Assembly: GCF_042477335.2 (NCBI RefSeq)
Contig: NC_091255.1
Coordinates: forward strand, 22,732,501-22,796,500
DNA: 64,000 bases
Direction: 5' to 3'
Source of the DNA: Ovis canadensis
Lineage: Eukaryota > Chordata > Mammalia > Artiodactyla > Bovidae
Position 1 is the stretch's first letter. Each line of letters begins with the position of its first letter. The notes beneath the pieces are model-generated. The model worked only from the letters and a program-made list of their open reading frames with translations, ran no database searches and was not told the DNA's origin. The position numbers and the translations under genes are program-made. Positions 1 through 11,327 of this stretch are shown here, in pieces.

Positions 1-54
1 GCATATCACAGAGCTCAGAAAAGGGAACTAACCTGGGACTTGGCACTGGCCTTG

Positions 55-170
55 ACACTTTCCGGGTGGCCTTGACAGGTCACTTCTCATTTCCTATTCC
101 TCAGTTTCCATAATATGATAGGGCTGGACCAGATGGTCTGAGAGTTTCCTCCCAGCTTATGGATCAAGAC
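55..170. repeat. MIR-like fragment
   Basis: GTGGCCTTGACAGGTCACTT and CTCAGTTTCC followed by a GGACCAGATGGTCTGAGAG block resemble a MIR. Confidence 0.5.
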
Positions 171-524
171 TTAATTGTGCATATAATTCTATTTGAGCCC
201 ATGATCTCTCTGACTCATGTCATAGGAATGCTTGATTGAAGGACTGTCAAGAAGAAATGGCCTTGGATTATTCCCACCACACTCCAGAACCAAATCTGAC
301 ATTTATTCTTTTGTCCTCGTGACAACAGTTGGCATTTGCTTTGGCTCTAGGTCCACTAATTTAATCCACCTGATGACCCTGGGAGGAGAGACATCATGGC
401 CCTTTTTAAGTGAAAAATCTGAGATTCAGAGAGGGAAAGAGAATCTTCTAGGTACCAGGCTGCCTAATGAGCACTTTGCACATCACTTCATAACAGCCCT
501 TCAAAGTAAATAATATCACTCCCA

Positions 525-1230
525 TTTTACAGGTGTGAAAACTGAGGTCCAATAAGACAATGAAACAGGAAACTGAGTTCTTGTTCGCGGAGCTGAAAAT
601 TGAACTTCACAAAGTCACAAACACTCACACAGGCAAAGTTTATTTTAGAGGATAGAAATACAAAACTCTCAGCATAGACACTGAGAGGGGGGTATGAAGA
701 GCCCCCCAAAAGTGGGAATAACAGCCGTTTATGTCTTTATTAGAATTGATCTATTCATTTTTGGTTGGCTTGGGGCCAGACGTATGTAATTTCTGACCAA
801 TCAGTGTGAGAGTTGAAACGTCCAGTTTGTCATTTTTACAGCTTTCTTTGGCGTCCCAGTCTTCCCACACATTGCTATCCCTCGACCCTTTTCCAAGACC
901 CTAGACCATTATTTAGGGACCAGAAGTATATTTAAGAGTTAATGGTCCACCTGGAGGTTTTTTTCCTTGATAAACTGGATAAGCAGTTAATGATTGTCTT
1001 GTCCTGGGTCTGAATGTTTTATAACCTTCCAGACCAGGGAGGCCTTCCTCTGCATGCCTAGAAACTGGTACAAAGAGTTTAGCTTTATGTTAAAGAAGTA
1101 AGATGTTTACTTGAGAAGAAAAAAAATTGAAATCAAAAGATAAAAGGAACCGAGGTCTCAGAGTCCTGTACTGTCTAGCAGTTTCTGCTTCAACAAAATA
1201 ACTTTCTTAACCCTAGTGAGGAGTGGAGGC
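525..1230 (-). repeat. MIR trace followed by a possible old LTR
   Basis: CATTTTACAGGTGTGAAAAC (525-545) is MIR-like. From about 575 to 1230 the minus strand has AATAAACTTTGCC near 640 and an LTR-like layout, but I could not fix its ends. No gene is seen. Confidence 0.35.
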
Positions 1231-1354
1231 CCATTTTTCTGACTCTGAACGACTTCGTCTTCCTATTTATGACTTCCCCGCAAGACGTCCTGCAGCAGCA
1301 CAGATATCTTTTTGAGTCATCCTTTCACCGTGCTCCCCAGGCAGACATGCAAGC

Positions 1355-1465
1355 CTCAACAAGTTACCGCACCTTTGAGCCTCTATGCCGTCATCGGTAA
1401 AATTGAGAGTAATAGTCCCTGCTTCATAAGGGTATTAAAATCCACCTTGCTAAAAGTATTAAGTG
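1355..1465 (+). repeat. MIR-like fragment downstream of CCL4
   Basis: TTTGAGCCTCTATGCCGTCA followed by GGTAAAATTGAGAGTAATAG resembles a MIR core. Confidence 0.5.
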
Positions 1466-1599
1466 AGGTTTGTGTCTTTAGACATTTTGCCCCATATTCC
1501 ATCCTCAGTCATTGTTCATTCTTATGATGTTTGGAAATTGCAGTTTGTCCCTACTCATAATACCAGGCAATTCCCTTTATTACAAATCAAAGCACAAAG

Positions 1600-1918
1600 A
1601 AATGGTCTACATTTTTAAAAAAGTTTTATTACAAAAACACTTGAAATCTGTTGCATTACCCATGTATTCACAATAGCAGAGGAACAGTGATGGTGGGCCA
1701 TCCCCTTGGGGGACAAGTGTCCTTTGGTAAAACAAACATAAATAACGGGGAACAGTACCAAATACAGTAATAACACAGCACAGAATTGAAAACTTAAATT
1801 AAGAGAAGGAACAGGGTCTGCTGAGGGGAGTCGTGAGCATGGAGAGGGTGCATCTCGCTGAGAAGCATCGGGTTCAGGTGACTTCCTGCAGAACACCTGC
1901 CCCGGGGCTCGGAGCAGC
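1600..1918 (-). other. CCL4: CCL4 3' UTR with AU-rich element and poly(A) signal
   Basis: Downstream of the CCL4 stop the minus strand carries a TTATTTATG-type AU-rich element near 1738-1746 and an AATAAA at about 1627-1622, with T-rich sequence beyond. Such elements destabilise chemokine mRNAs. The cleavage site near 1600-1615 is inferred. Confidence 0.75.
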
Positions 1919-3094
1919 TCAATTCAGTTCGAGGTCATCCATGTACTCCTGGACCCAGGGCTCACTGGGGTTGGCGCAGACCTGCCTGCCCTTTTTGGTC
2001 TGGAATCTGTGGAACCAAGAGTGGACAGGTAAGAATCCCTTGGGGCCTTGCCTTTGTTGGGTATTCCCCATCCTTAGCTCATGTTGCACAGCCTAGTGGG
2101 GGGCTGCTGGAACCTGATTCCTTGTAACTTCCTCCCTGGGGTTTAGCTCTGGCTTCTAGGGTTAACCAGATTAGGAACCCATGAGTTTTGCAATCAATGC
2201 CGATGTAACCTTCCCATTCATTTCCTGCTGTCCCCATCAGTGACTTTTCCACGTGTTTTCTAAGCGTGCTTTAAGGAAACAGCCCACATCTCCTGTCATC
2301 TTTTTTATTTTACTGTTTAATCGCCCCCCACCCCAAATAAATCCCCTTCTTTAATCCTGCCCTCACCCTTGCCTCCCTGAAAAGCCCAGGTTTGATACTC
2401 ACACCACGGCTGGCTGGGAGCAGAGGCTGCTGGTCTCGTAGTAGTCAATCACAAAGTTGCGAGGAATCTGCCGCAGGGTGTAAGAGAAGCAGCAGGCCGT
2501 GGGAGGGTCTGAGCCCACTGGAAAGAAAGACCGAGGTGAGACCGAAGTTCTACAAGGTGCTCTTCATTTTAGCTTCTAGTCATAGATATTCAAGGGATAT
2601 TCCCGTACATCTATCAGATCCCCCAACGCAGTCCCTTATATTCAAGCCCACGCACTTGGAGTAGGAGTCTTATTCTGAACAGAGGATCCTAGAGATGAAA
2701 GAATTCTACAAGGTGGAGGCTGGATTGGGTCTCAGATCACATGTCTTTACTTCCTTTCATTTTACAGATGGAGAAACTAAGGCACTCAGAGAGACAGAGA
2801 CTTGCTTAAGCCAGCCTATGAGTTGCTCTTTCTTATGAAAACGGGAACTTAAATATTACTGAGTATTTACTAGGCTCTGCATTTAACAGCAGGCTACTTA
2901 GAGATCTCCCTGGCTCCTTTTTGCCCCATCCCCGAATGCTACTGTTGGATCAGCATCAACTAGAAAAGTCAGTTCTCTCTACACCCTGACTCGGGGGCTG
3001 CGAGAAGGGCGGACTTACTTGGTGCTGAGAGCGCTGGAGAACAGAAGGCAGCCGCGAGCACGAGGAGGGACAGGACAGTCACACAGAGCTTCAT
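1919..3094 (-). CDS. CCL4: CCL4 (MIP-1beta), secreted CC chemokine, 3 exons
   Basis: Three coding exons on the minus strand: 3094-3019 (76 nt), 2517-2403 (115 nt) and 2006-1919 (88 nt), all with GT..AG borders, giving 92 aa, the length of human CCL4. Exon 1 encodes a signal peptide starting [11 protein letters not shown] with mature start near APMGSDPP. Exon 2 carries the adjacent cysteines ([18 protein letters not shown]) and the third cysteine (ETSSLCSQP). Exon 3 carries the fourth ([10 protein letters not shown]) and the acidic C-terminal helix ending [18 protein letters not shown] and the DLELN end identify CCL4 rather than CCL3. Family knowledge: secreted CCR5 ligand that attracts T cells, NK cells and monocytes. 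It is head-to-head with CCL3 about 16.5 kb away, as in human. No lesion is seen. Confidence 0.96.
2740..2830 (+). repeat. MIR fragment in CCL4 intron 1
   Basis: CATTTTACAGATGGAGAAAC and AAGGCACTCAGAGAGACAGA are typical MIR tail sequences. Confidence 0.65.
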
Positions 3095-3192
3095 GGTCTT
3101 GGCAGAGGAGAGATTCGCCCGGAGCTTGGACTGCAGCACCCAGAAGCTTCAGAACCCTTCTGTGTCCTGTGCTGAGCCTGAGCTGGGAACCC

Positions 3193-3203
3193 CTCTTTAT
3201 AGG
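3193..3203 (-). promoter_or_regulatory. CCL4: CCL4 TATA box
   Basis: On the minus strand CCTATAAAGAGG lies about 105 bp upstream of the CCL4 ATG, so the cap site should fall near 3165-3175. The spacing matches the other chemokine genes in this window. Confidence 0.85.
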
Positions 3204-3247
3204 AACTCTGAGGCCTGGGACGGAGGTGAGGGCATTGGAGGGCGAGT

Positions 3248-3274
3248 GGAATTTCCAGGGTACAGATGATGTCA
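3248..3274 (-). promoter_or_regulatory. CCL4: CCL4 proximal NF-kappaB-like and ATF/CRE sites
   Basis: About 50 bp upstream of the TATA box, the minus strand has GGAAATTCC (3256-3248, kappaB-like), followed further upstream by TGACATCA (3274-3267, ATF/CRE-type). A CRE/ATF element of this kind is known in the human CCL4 proximal promoter. Function here is inferred. Confidence 0.6.
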
Positions 3275-3399
3275 TGGTGCCGAGAGGGAAACTAAAGCTA
3301 GCTGACAGCGAGGAGCTCTGCACAGCTTTCTCTTCCTCAGTGGTGTCATCACGGAGGAAAGCGGAGGGAGGTGGGGGAGATAAGAAGTGGGTTGAACCC

Positions 3400-3724
3400 T
3401 AGAGGGAAGTGGTACACCAGAGACAGTGACTGAGACTTGGGGGGAGAATTACAAACCCAAGAGGAAAGATGGAACCTTCACACCTGCTAGCAGGGGCCTG
3501 CAGATGAGAACCATCCTGCTCTCAGTGGTTAGCACCTCCAGAAGCTACAGACTTCATGTCAGTTCTTCGAGGGCGACCACAGCCCTGACCCCAAGAAGGA
3601 AGAGGAAGCCAGGATTCCATGTCCCATTGCGGGCCTCCTTCGGCTGGGCTGAGTGACTTTAGCATAAAGAAAGAGTCCAGCATTGAAAGTGCACAAGGCT
3701 GCAACAGAAGTATAGCTTCCGCAT
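3400..3724. other. CCL4 upstream flank, nothing recognised
   Basis: Unique-looking sequence upstream of the CCL4 promoter. No gene or clear repeat is seen. Confidence 0.4.
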
Positions 3725-3945
3725 AGTGAACATTTACACGTGCCAGGTGCTGGGCAAGCTGCCCTATACACACAAGATATCTTTAACCATATAACATCCA
3801 CCATAACCCTGAGCAGGGGTGTGATGATTCCCCAGGCAATCAGAATCAGAAAGCAGAACAGAAACCACTGATAATCTCAAGGCCACACAGCTATTTAGTG
3901 GTAGCGCCATGATTTGGACTGAGATTCATCTGACCCTAAAATCTT
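3725..3945 (+). repeat. MIR SINE
   Basis: It shows GTGCCAGGTGCTGGGCAAGC and AAGGCCACACAGCTATTTAG, the typical core and tail of mammalian-wide interspersed repeats. Confidence 0.8.
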
Positions 3946-4199
3946 TCCACCTTGCCACCTCCAGGACACATCTCGAAGGTGACCACAGAGAGACAGAAAC
4001 TGCCGGCCACCTTGCAGCCATGCCAAAGACTCAGGGTTGAATGCAGGAAAGAAGTGTGGGTCATCTGTCCTAGAACAAGAATGGAATGTGAAAGAAATCA
4101 AGCTTTCCTCGTGCTCCCTTAAGCCAATAACAGACAAGGAGAAAGAATTTAGGAGGAACCAAGAATTTAGGAGGACACCCAGATAGAGAAAGTTCCTCC

Positions 4200-4372
4200 A
4201 TTATTGGGACTTCCCTGGTGGTCCAACTGGCTAAGACGCCACGCTCCCAATGCAGGGGGCCTGGGTTCAATTCCTGATCAGGAAACCAGATCCCACACGC
4301 TGCAACTAAAGAGTTTGCAAGCTGCAACTAAGACCTGGTGCAGCTGAATAAATAAATAAATAATTTTTAAAT
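4200..4372 (+). mobile_element. tRNA-derived SINE (CHR-2-like)
   Basis: GGGACTTCCCTGGTGGTCCA head, CTGCAACTAAG-type body and an (AATA)n tail. Confidence 0.8.
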
Positions 4373-5714
4373 ACATAAAAAGTTTTTAAAAGAATATTCC
4401 TACATTATAAAAAAAGGAATTGGATATACTTGGCAATGAATTCATCTATGTTACAGATAAAGTGTATAATCTAATCATGTGGGTGCTCCACCGTCGTCCA
4501 ATTCCTTGTATTTACGTAAAGTCCTGCCTGGTACGGCGGCTGCTGTGGGCCTGAAAGTGACTATGTGAAGTTTCCAAAGGCCAGGAATACAGTAGTGCAT
4601 GAACTGGGAAAGTTAGAGTCATGGGGTCAAGACGACTGCCCACCTCTAGCTCAATCACTCTAACCCCCTGCTCATCCCCTCTTCCACATTGCCACCTGAC
4701 TCCCTCTGCTTTGAAAAACAATAAAGAGTGTAAAGAGGGAGCCAGGCCTCCTGGGAACTGTAGCAATATGGGAGAGGAGTCAGAGCATCTTGGAGAATCT
4801 CAGGATCACTAAATACTGTTCAATGCCACCCTGCTTCATCACTCTCCCTGCTCCCTGTCCCCACCACCTACACAGGCGCCCAGCCTGTACTTCTTTCCTT
4901 TAACCTTTCTGTCCTCACCCCTTTCTTTCTGTGAGTCTTGCTTCAAATGTCCTGATCTTCACCAAGACCCCCACCCCCAGCTCTAACAGTCTATGATCCC
5001 TGATATCTATCGCAAGTATCTCTCAAGGTCTCTCCTGGTTGACGGAGTTTCATCTTCACACATCTTTTTTGCTTCAAGACCAGACAGATGTGTCTTATAG
5101 CACCTGGAACCTACACAGACTTTGTTATCCGTGGCATTTCCATTCACCCCAAGCCACCTGCTCTCTGTCAGGGCAGATAGAGCCGAATGAAGCCCCACCC
5201 CAGCCCTCAAAGAGTTCTTAGTCAAGAGGTGATGATGACAGGGATGGAAATAACTATCTCTTAAGATAGAATATGGTACATCTCGTGTCAGAGGTAGAAA
5301 CAAAATGTCAGAGAGCCCAAAGTGTGGAGAAGACTATCCCTTGGATGTAAATGAATCGTTCCAACTCAAGGCTAAATCCACTGTGCACTACGGAAGAGCC
5401 CTTGAGTGGAGACCTCAGTCTCAATGAGTGGCGAGTGCTAGTCTTTAAGCCGTGCAGATGTATAAGAAGAATGATAAGAATAGGTGATTAGCCACACAGT
5501 GCATCTGACTGTTGACTTTTGCCTCCTAGCCTTGATTTGATCTTTGGCTAATGCAGGTAAAAATGTTTTTATTCATTAAGGTCTTAACAATAATACTGCG
5601 TTCACACCAGTGAAGCTTCACACAGAGAATATAAAGGCTTGTGTCAACACGTTTAGCTAAATTAATGGCCTCCAAGATTTATACACTGAGGTCTTCTCTA
5701 ACTAATAATCGACT
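4373..5714. other. Intergenic, no gene
   Basis: The stretch has only short frames without codon bias or domain motifs. I see no recognisable repeat. Confidence 0.4.
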
Positions 5715-5862
5715 GTACAGTCCATGGAATTCTCCAGGCCAGAATACTGGAGTGGGTAGCCTTTCCCTTTTTCAGGGGATCTTCCCAACCCAGGGATTGA
5801 ACCCAGGTCTCCAACATTGCAGGCGGATTCTTTACCAGCTGAGCCACAAGGGAAGCCCAATA
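5715..5862 (-). mobile_element. Bov-A SINE
   Basis: TTCTCCAGGCCAGAATACTG to GAGCCACAAGGGAAGCCC, minus orientation. Confidence 0.88.
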
Positions 5863-5929
5863 ATCAACAGAGAATGATAACAAATGCCTTTTGTATGCAC
5901 AGCCAAAAAATTGCTCTTCTCCTCCAGAG

Positions 5930-6115
5930 AACCTTCCCTGACCTCTCCTGCAACTGAATTCTATATCTCCCTTTGGGCACCTCTGTTGCATCACCTGCAA
6001 TATGTGTCTCTGCTTGATTGTCTCCTCCCCTAGAAAGGGAGCTTCTTGAGGCAGAAATTGTGTTCTGCTTTTCTGTGTCTACAGTAGGTGTTCAATAAAC
6101 ACTTGGTTAATAAGT
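5930..6115 (+). repeat. L2 LINE 3' end
   Basis: GAGCTTCTTGAGGCAGAAAT ... GTAGGTGTTCAATAAACACT is the typical L2 terminus. Confidence 0.75.
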
Positions 6116-6267
6116 GCCCAAAGGCAGCCCAAACTGTTTTAATTTGAGGGGGTGTGGTGGGCAACATGAACTCAGGATGTGAATTCAAAGTAGCCAAATG
6201 AAGTAGGAATGAACTGGGCGTTTGACTCTTTATGCAGAATGTTTCTGGGGCTTTTTGTTTTGTTCTC

Positions 6268-6568
6268 TAATTTTATTTATTTATTTATTTTTGGCTGTGC
6301 TGGATCTTCGCTGCTGGGAGGGCTTTTTACTTCTAGTTGCGACGCGTGGGCTTCTCACTGCTGTGGTTTCTCTTGCTGCGGAGCACAGGCTCTAGGGCTC
6401 ACAGGCTTCAGGAGTTGCAGCTCCTGGCTCTAGAGCACGGGCTCAGTAGTTGAGGTGCACAGGCTCAGTTGCTCTGTGGCACGTGGGATCCTCCAGGATC
6501 AGGGATCAGACTCGTGTCTCCTGCATTGGCAGGTGGATTCTTTACCACTCAGCCACCAGGGCAGCCCC
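6268..6568 (-). mobile_element. tRNA-derived SINE (CHR-2-like)
   Basis: (TTTA)n then TTTTTGGCTGTGCTGGATCT, ending CCACCAGGGCAGCCCC, minus orientation. Confidence 0.85.
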
Positions 6569-8439
6569 TATTCAGAATGTTCTGATGGACTCGTAACCCT
6601 CCTGCTCCCCCTCCTTCAACCCACATGCCCAGTGGTTTTATGGTGATGGATACTGTTCCAGGACTCGGCTCTTCCCAGTTCAGGCATGTCAGAAGTGACA
6701 GTGAGAGTCAACCACAGTTCCGGGGGACCCCGTGTGCATACTGTGAGCTGCCCCCTCATTCCTGAGCAGGGAAACTCTCCACTTCCCCCTCATTCATGCT
6801 GATAAGAGGTTTCCCTTCCCACGCCCCCTACTGCTTCCCTTCACTGCCACTGCACTCGAAACTCTATCCTGGGAACTTTCACATCTGTTCTGTCATTTTT
6901 GTCCTCCCAGCTTCCCGAGGCTGAAAGCGAGATCACTGACTACAGCCATCACATGACCTTACAAAAGTCCTAGAACTTTTAGTGTTGATTTCCCTCAGCA
7001 CATCCATGTCTGTGATTTTATCTGAGTCCAATCTGTTTTTCCATGCCTCAGATTAGAAAGCAAGACCTAGAGAAGTGGAAAAAAAAACTTGATTAAGGTT
7101 ACATAGGATATATGTCAAGACTCAGTTTCTTATAACTCCTGGTCCAGAGATGACCAAATTTCTTTGACAGGTGTGACCTTCTGAGATCACATGTGGCAAG
7201 TCTCTGTAGGTACCAGACTCTCAAGAGAGATTTCAAAAACTCCTTCCTGCTGAGGAACCAGAAGCAGAGGTGGTCAATCCCAACATTCTCTGCTTTTGTT
7301 AAAGGGGAGGGCCGAGATGCAAGTGTAGGGGAGACCACTGGGTGCCAAGACCAAGAGCACTAGCTGCTAGGAGTCAGAGTGCCCAGAACTAGAGAGTTCC
7401 TTGTGAGTGGACGTTGAGCAAAGACATGCTGAGCTAGGATATACAGTCATTCCTCCAAGATCATAAACCAAGAAGAGGTGGATCCTTTGGTCTGGCCAAC
7501 GTGATAGCCCAGCTCCTTGGTGAGAATGGGAGCAGAAGAGGGATTGTAGATTGAAAAAGTAGGGACACAGTTACCTAAAGTGCCGGGTTCAGGGTGGAGT
7601 CCACAGAGTAGTGAGCTGGTTGAAGCTGTCCATGAGAGCCTCTTCTTAAAGTGGAAAAGTGCCTTCACAGCCATCCGCAGCCTGCTGTTTAGCTGTCAGA
7701 GGTGGACGGCAGTGACTTCAGGGGATGTCAACTTCCGGAGAGGAGTTTACTTGGTGAGTTCACGAAGAAAACTGTCAGTATTCCTTCTGAAGCATCTTTC
7801 TTCCTTCTGACGACACTTCTACATCTCTTTCAAGTTCTTTCCAGGCTGGTCACGGGGCACATCCAGAAACAGAATAAAATGATTTAGTAAAACTTTGTTG
7901 GGGACCTACTATGTGACAGGCATTGGGTATACATGTTAAAGGCTTTCAAAAAAGATGGTGCTTGATTTTTCAAAAATTCATGTCAGTTTGCTTTTCTTTT
8001 TCAGGGAATATACAGGGTTACTGTACAAAATTTAGAAAATATTGGAAGGCATAAATGAAGAAAACAAAAATTATCCAGCATTCTGTACATGGTTTTGTAT
8101 TTTATTATTGTTACTTAATATCCTTTACAGAACCAGTATATCTTATTTTTGTTTCTGTATATTCTTCCATATTATTAAAAAGTTATTCAAAATTAGCATT
8201 CATGATGTTTCATTGTATGAGTATATAAAACTTTTATACCAAAATTTATATTTAACCATTCTGTTACTTAGCCCCCTCAGTTTGTTCTGACTTTATTCTA
8301 AATTTAGCTGAGACTTGAAGGATGATTAACCAGGAAAAGAGTGTGAGAGTGGGGTCATTCAGGAAAAGAACAAGAGACTTGTGCTTTTTAAAATGTATAA
8401 AATAGATAACTTGAAATATTTCAGTTATAATGATGATAG
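6569..8439. other. Intergenic, old repeat traces only
   Basis: There is a MIR-like trace near 7885-7940 (CCTACTATGTGACAGGCATT) and an AT-rich, L1 3'-like stretch at 8000-8290. No gene. Confidence 0.4.
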
Positions 8440-8935
8440 TAACGAACACATAGCACTTACCATGAGCCAGTCATGTTCCAAGCCTTTATACATACTAATG
8501 TATTTCACTAGTCCATCCTAAAAGAAATCAGTCCTGAATATTCATTGGCAGGACTGATATGAGAGCTGTAACTCCAATACTTTGGCCACCTGATGTGAAG
8601 AGCTGACTCACTGGAAAAGACCCTGATGCTGGGAAAGATTGAAGGCGGGAGGAGAAGGGGACGACAGAGGATGGGATGGTTGAATGGCATCACCGACTCG
8701 ATGGACATGAGTTTGAGCAAGGTCTGGGAGTTGGTGATGGACAGGGAAGCCTGGCGTGCTGCAGTGCATGGGGTCGCAGAGTCAGACACAGCTGAGCGAC
8801 TGAACTGAATGTATTTCATCCTCACAGCAGTCCTCTGAAGTAGGTTCTGTTATTATCCCCTTTCACTCATGAGAAAGCTGAAGCACAGAGAGGTAAGTAA
8901 CCCACAGAAGAACACACAGCTCATACGAGATAATC
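8440..8935 (+). repeat. MIR SINE, split by the BovB-derived element
   Basis: The left part is 8440-8507 (AGCACTTACCATGAGCCAGT); the right part is 8819-8935 with ACAGAGAGGTAAGTAAC and a preceding TCACTCATGAGAAAGC. Confidence 0.8.
8508..8807 (+). mobile_element. BovB-derived element inserted into a MIR
   Basis: The plus strand encodes the BovB C-terminal motif ([20 protein letters not shown]). It is flanked by an 11-bp target duplication, AATGTATTTCA, at 8497-8507 and 8808-8818. MIR sequence continues on both sides. Confidence 0.92.
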
Positions 8936-9845
8936 TTGGAAATGACACCGAGGAGGTATGACTCCAGAGCATAAAGAAATCAGAACACGAGTATGTGCTC
9001 ATTATATACTTGTGTTGAAAGCTTAACTGCCAGGGTTGTGTTATTATGATGTAAAATGTCTCTCAGTTTTGCGTTTTGCATGTCTTTAAACAGTGCAAGT
9101 CACGGATTTCTCTCTTTTCCATAGAAAATTAAGGGAGTTAAATAGTGGTTTCCTTTATTTGTTCTAAATACTAAGCTCTGCAGCTGTCATGGGATATAAT
9201 AGAACTTAGAGTATTTCACTCTGCCCTGTGATCTACAAGAAGGGGAAATTGTGCTTTACTAAGTGACACTTCATTCATAAAAAGCAGAGCAGAGACCTGC
9301 ACTTTTAAGGAATCGCATGCAGTTCAGAGTACTGAGTCTTTGTTTCCAGGAAGTCTGAAGGTGGCAAGAGATGAGGCCAAAGGGGAAACAGAAGTCAGGT
9401 CAGAGAAGGGAAGCTTCCATTTCATGTTGGAAACAGTGTGGACTCTTTGAAGGGTTTTCAACAGAGACAGAAACTGACTTGAACAAACTCACTTTAAATG
9501 CCTTGTGATGGACACGTTGAACAGAGGCAAAAACTGGAGGGAAATAAACAGTTGACAGGACACTCTTACAGCTCTCGTGGCAAGAAGTGATGAGGGCCTG
9601 CCTAACACGGAAGCAACGGGAAAGGTGAGAAGTAGGCACACTCAGTTTCAAGTATGCAGCAGAGTCTGTGGCTGAATAGATGGAGGAGATGAGGAGAAGG
9701 GAGGACTCAAGGGTGACTTCCAGGTTTCTGGTTTGGAAGCTTGGTAAGAGGGCATGCCTTTTACTGAGTTACAGAGGGAGGAGCAGGCAGACAGGTGGAA
9801 GGATCTAATTCAGTACCAAGATGTGTACCCTGCTTTCTATGCACG
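8936..9845. other. Intergenic, nothing recognised
   Basis: No coding potential or clear repeat family is seen. Confidence 0.35.
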
Positions 9846-9847
9846 TG

Positions 9848-9879
<32 letters not shown>

Positions 9880-9880
9880 A
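9846..9880 (+). repeat. (CA)n microsatellite
   Basis: A GCGCGCA lead-in is followed by about 14 CA dinucleotides. Confidence 0.95.
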
Positions 9881-10424
9881 TGGCCAGAGGAAAATGACAA
9901 GAACTCAAGATAGGATAGGGTCTGGCTGCAGAAAGAAGCGACTGCATCGATAAGATACTGTCTCTCTAGGATGTTAGAAAGGGGCCCTCAGTATACTGTC
10001 TCTGCCCACGTGACAGGCAGGGCCAGGCCTGCTGCAGCCTGACTCTATGGACCACAGCTGAAAAAAGCAGAGCAAGGCTGGGTGAAACAAGGGTGTCATT
10101 ATCAGTGAGCCCCTCCATGGAGCCACTGCTACTGGAGGGAAAGAGCTGAGGCTGATATCTGGGGATGTAGAGCTGTGGGGCTGGAAACCGGAAGGAAAAC
10201 AACCCGTCGGGGCCAGGGCACAGGAAGCACTGAGGAGGTGAGCAGAGAAGGATGAGGCAGAGGTGTTGCAGAACCTGGATTATTCAACCTGAATTCCCTG
10301 TACTCTTGGCTGGGGATGTTCTGCTGGACCAAAGTAGGGTCTCAAAGAGGCTAGAATAAGCTAGAAACCTTGCACTCAAATCAAACCCCTCCATGCTGAA
10401 AGATCCACCAGGTTGATCGTTGGC

Positions 10425-10540
10425 TACTTTCTGACTTCACCACCTGTGTGATCTAGGGTAGCCCCCAAACTCAAGACCTTGACACCACGGCCTTTCTGAG
10501 CCTTTATGTAATATCAATATTTCAATTCCATAGGGAGACT
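10425..10540 (+). repeat. MIR-like fragment
   Basis: CACCTGTGTGATCTAGGGTA and TTTCTGAGCCTTTATGTAAT resemble a MIR. Confidence 0.5.
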
Positions 10541-10661
10541 TTGGGCATAATACATGCTGTCAGTCAAATCAATGAACCATTTGTTCACCAAATACTTATT
10601 AGGGCATTGTGGTTATTGCTGAATATGCACTGTTAAATAATGCAGATTCTGAAATGTAAGG

Positions 10662-10858
10662 GCTTACTGGTGGCTCACTGGTAACGAATCTGCCTGCCAA
10701 TGCAGAAGACGTGTGTTTGATCCCTAGGTCAGGAAGATCCCCTAGAGAAGGAAATGGCAACTCACTCCAATATTCTTGCCTGGAAAATCCAATGGACAGC
10801 GGAGCCTGGAGGGCTACAGTCCATGGGGTTGCAAAAGAGTTTGACATGACTTACCAAC
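10662..10858 (+). mobile_element. Bov-tA SINE
   Basis: GGCTCACTGGTAACGAATCT to AGTTTGACATGACTTACC, plus orientation. A MIR-like stretch follows at 10890-10990. Confidence 0.88.
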
Positions 10859-11327
10859 TAAACAATAAAAACAGCTGAAATGTAAAGCTGACTAACTCTA
10901 ACTCTGTGATCCTGGACAAGTCATTTCACCTGGGAACATTAATTTACCACTTAGGAAATTTCTGAGACCCTTCCAGCTCAATCATCCTACAGCTTCCTTA
11001 CATTATTCATTCAATATGTACATATGAAGCACATACTTTGTATACAAGTATATTTTTTTCTGATTCAAATAAAAACACACATGACCAAGAAATATTACCT
11101 GGTTTTAGGATTGCTATGAAAAATCTTACAAACATATAATTACTAAGATAGAATTTTATATTCAATAAATCACTTTATTAAAAAGAACAAAATTATAAGA
11201 ATTAGAGGTTACGTCAGAAAATTAACCACTTAAATCCACAAAGACATGGCATGAATTTGGTTTAAAATCAACAGGACATGCAATAGGCACATGAAAAGAG
11301 TCTCAACATCACTTATTTTTCAGTTCA

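Noticed and set aside
3015-3402. Overlapping frames of 102 and 127 codons at the CCL4 first exon
   Set aside because: They are shadows of exon 1 and the GC-rich promoter, with no homology to any family I know.
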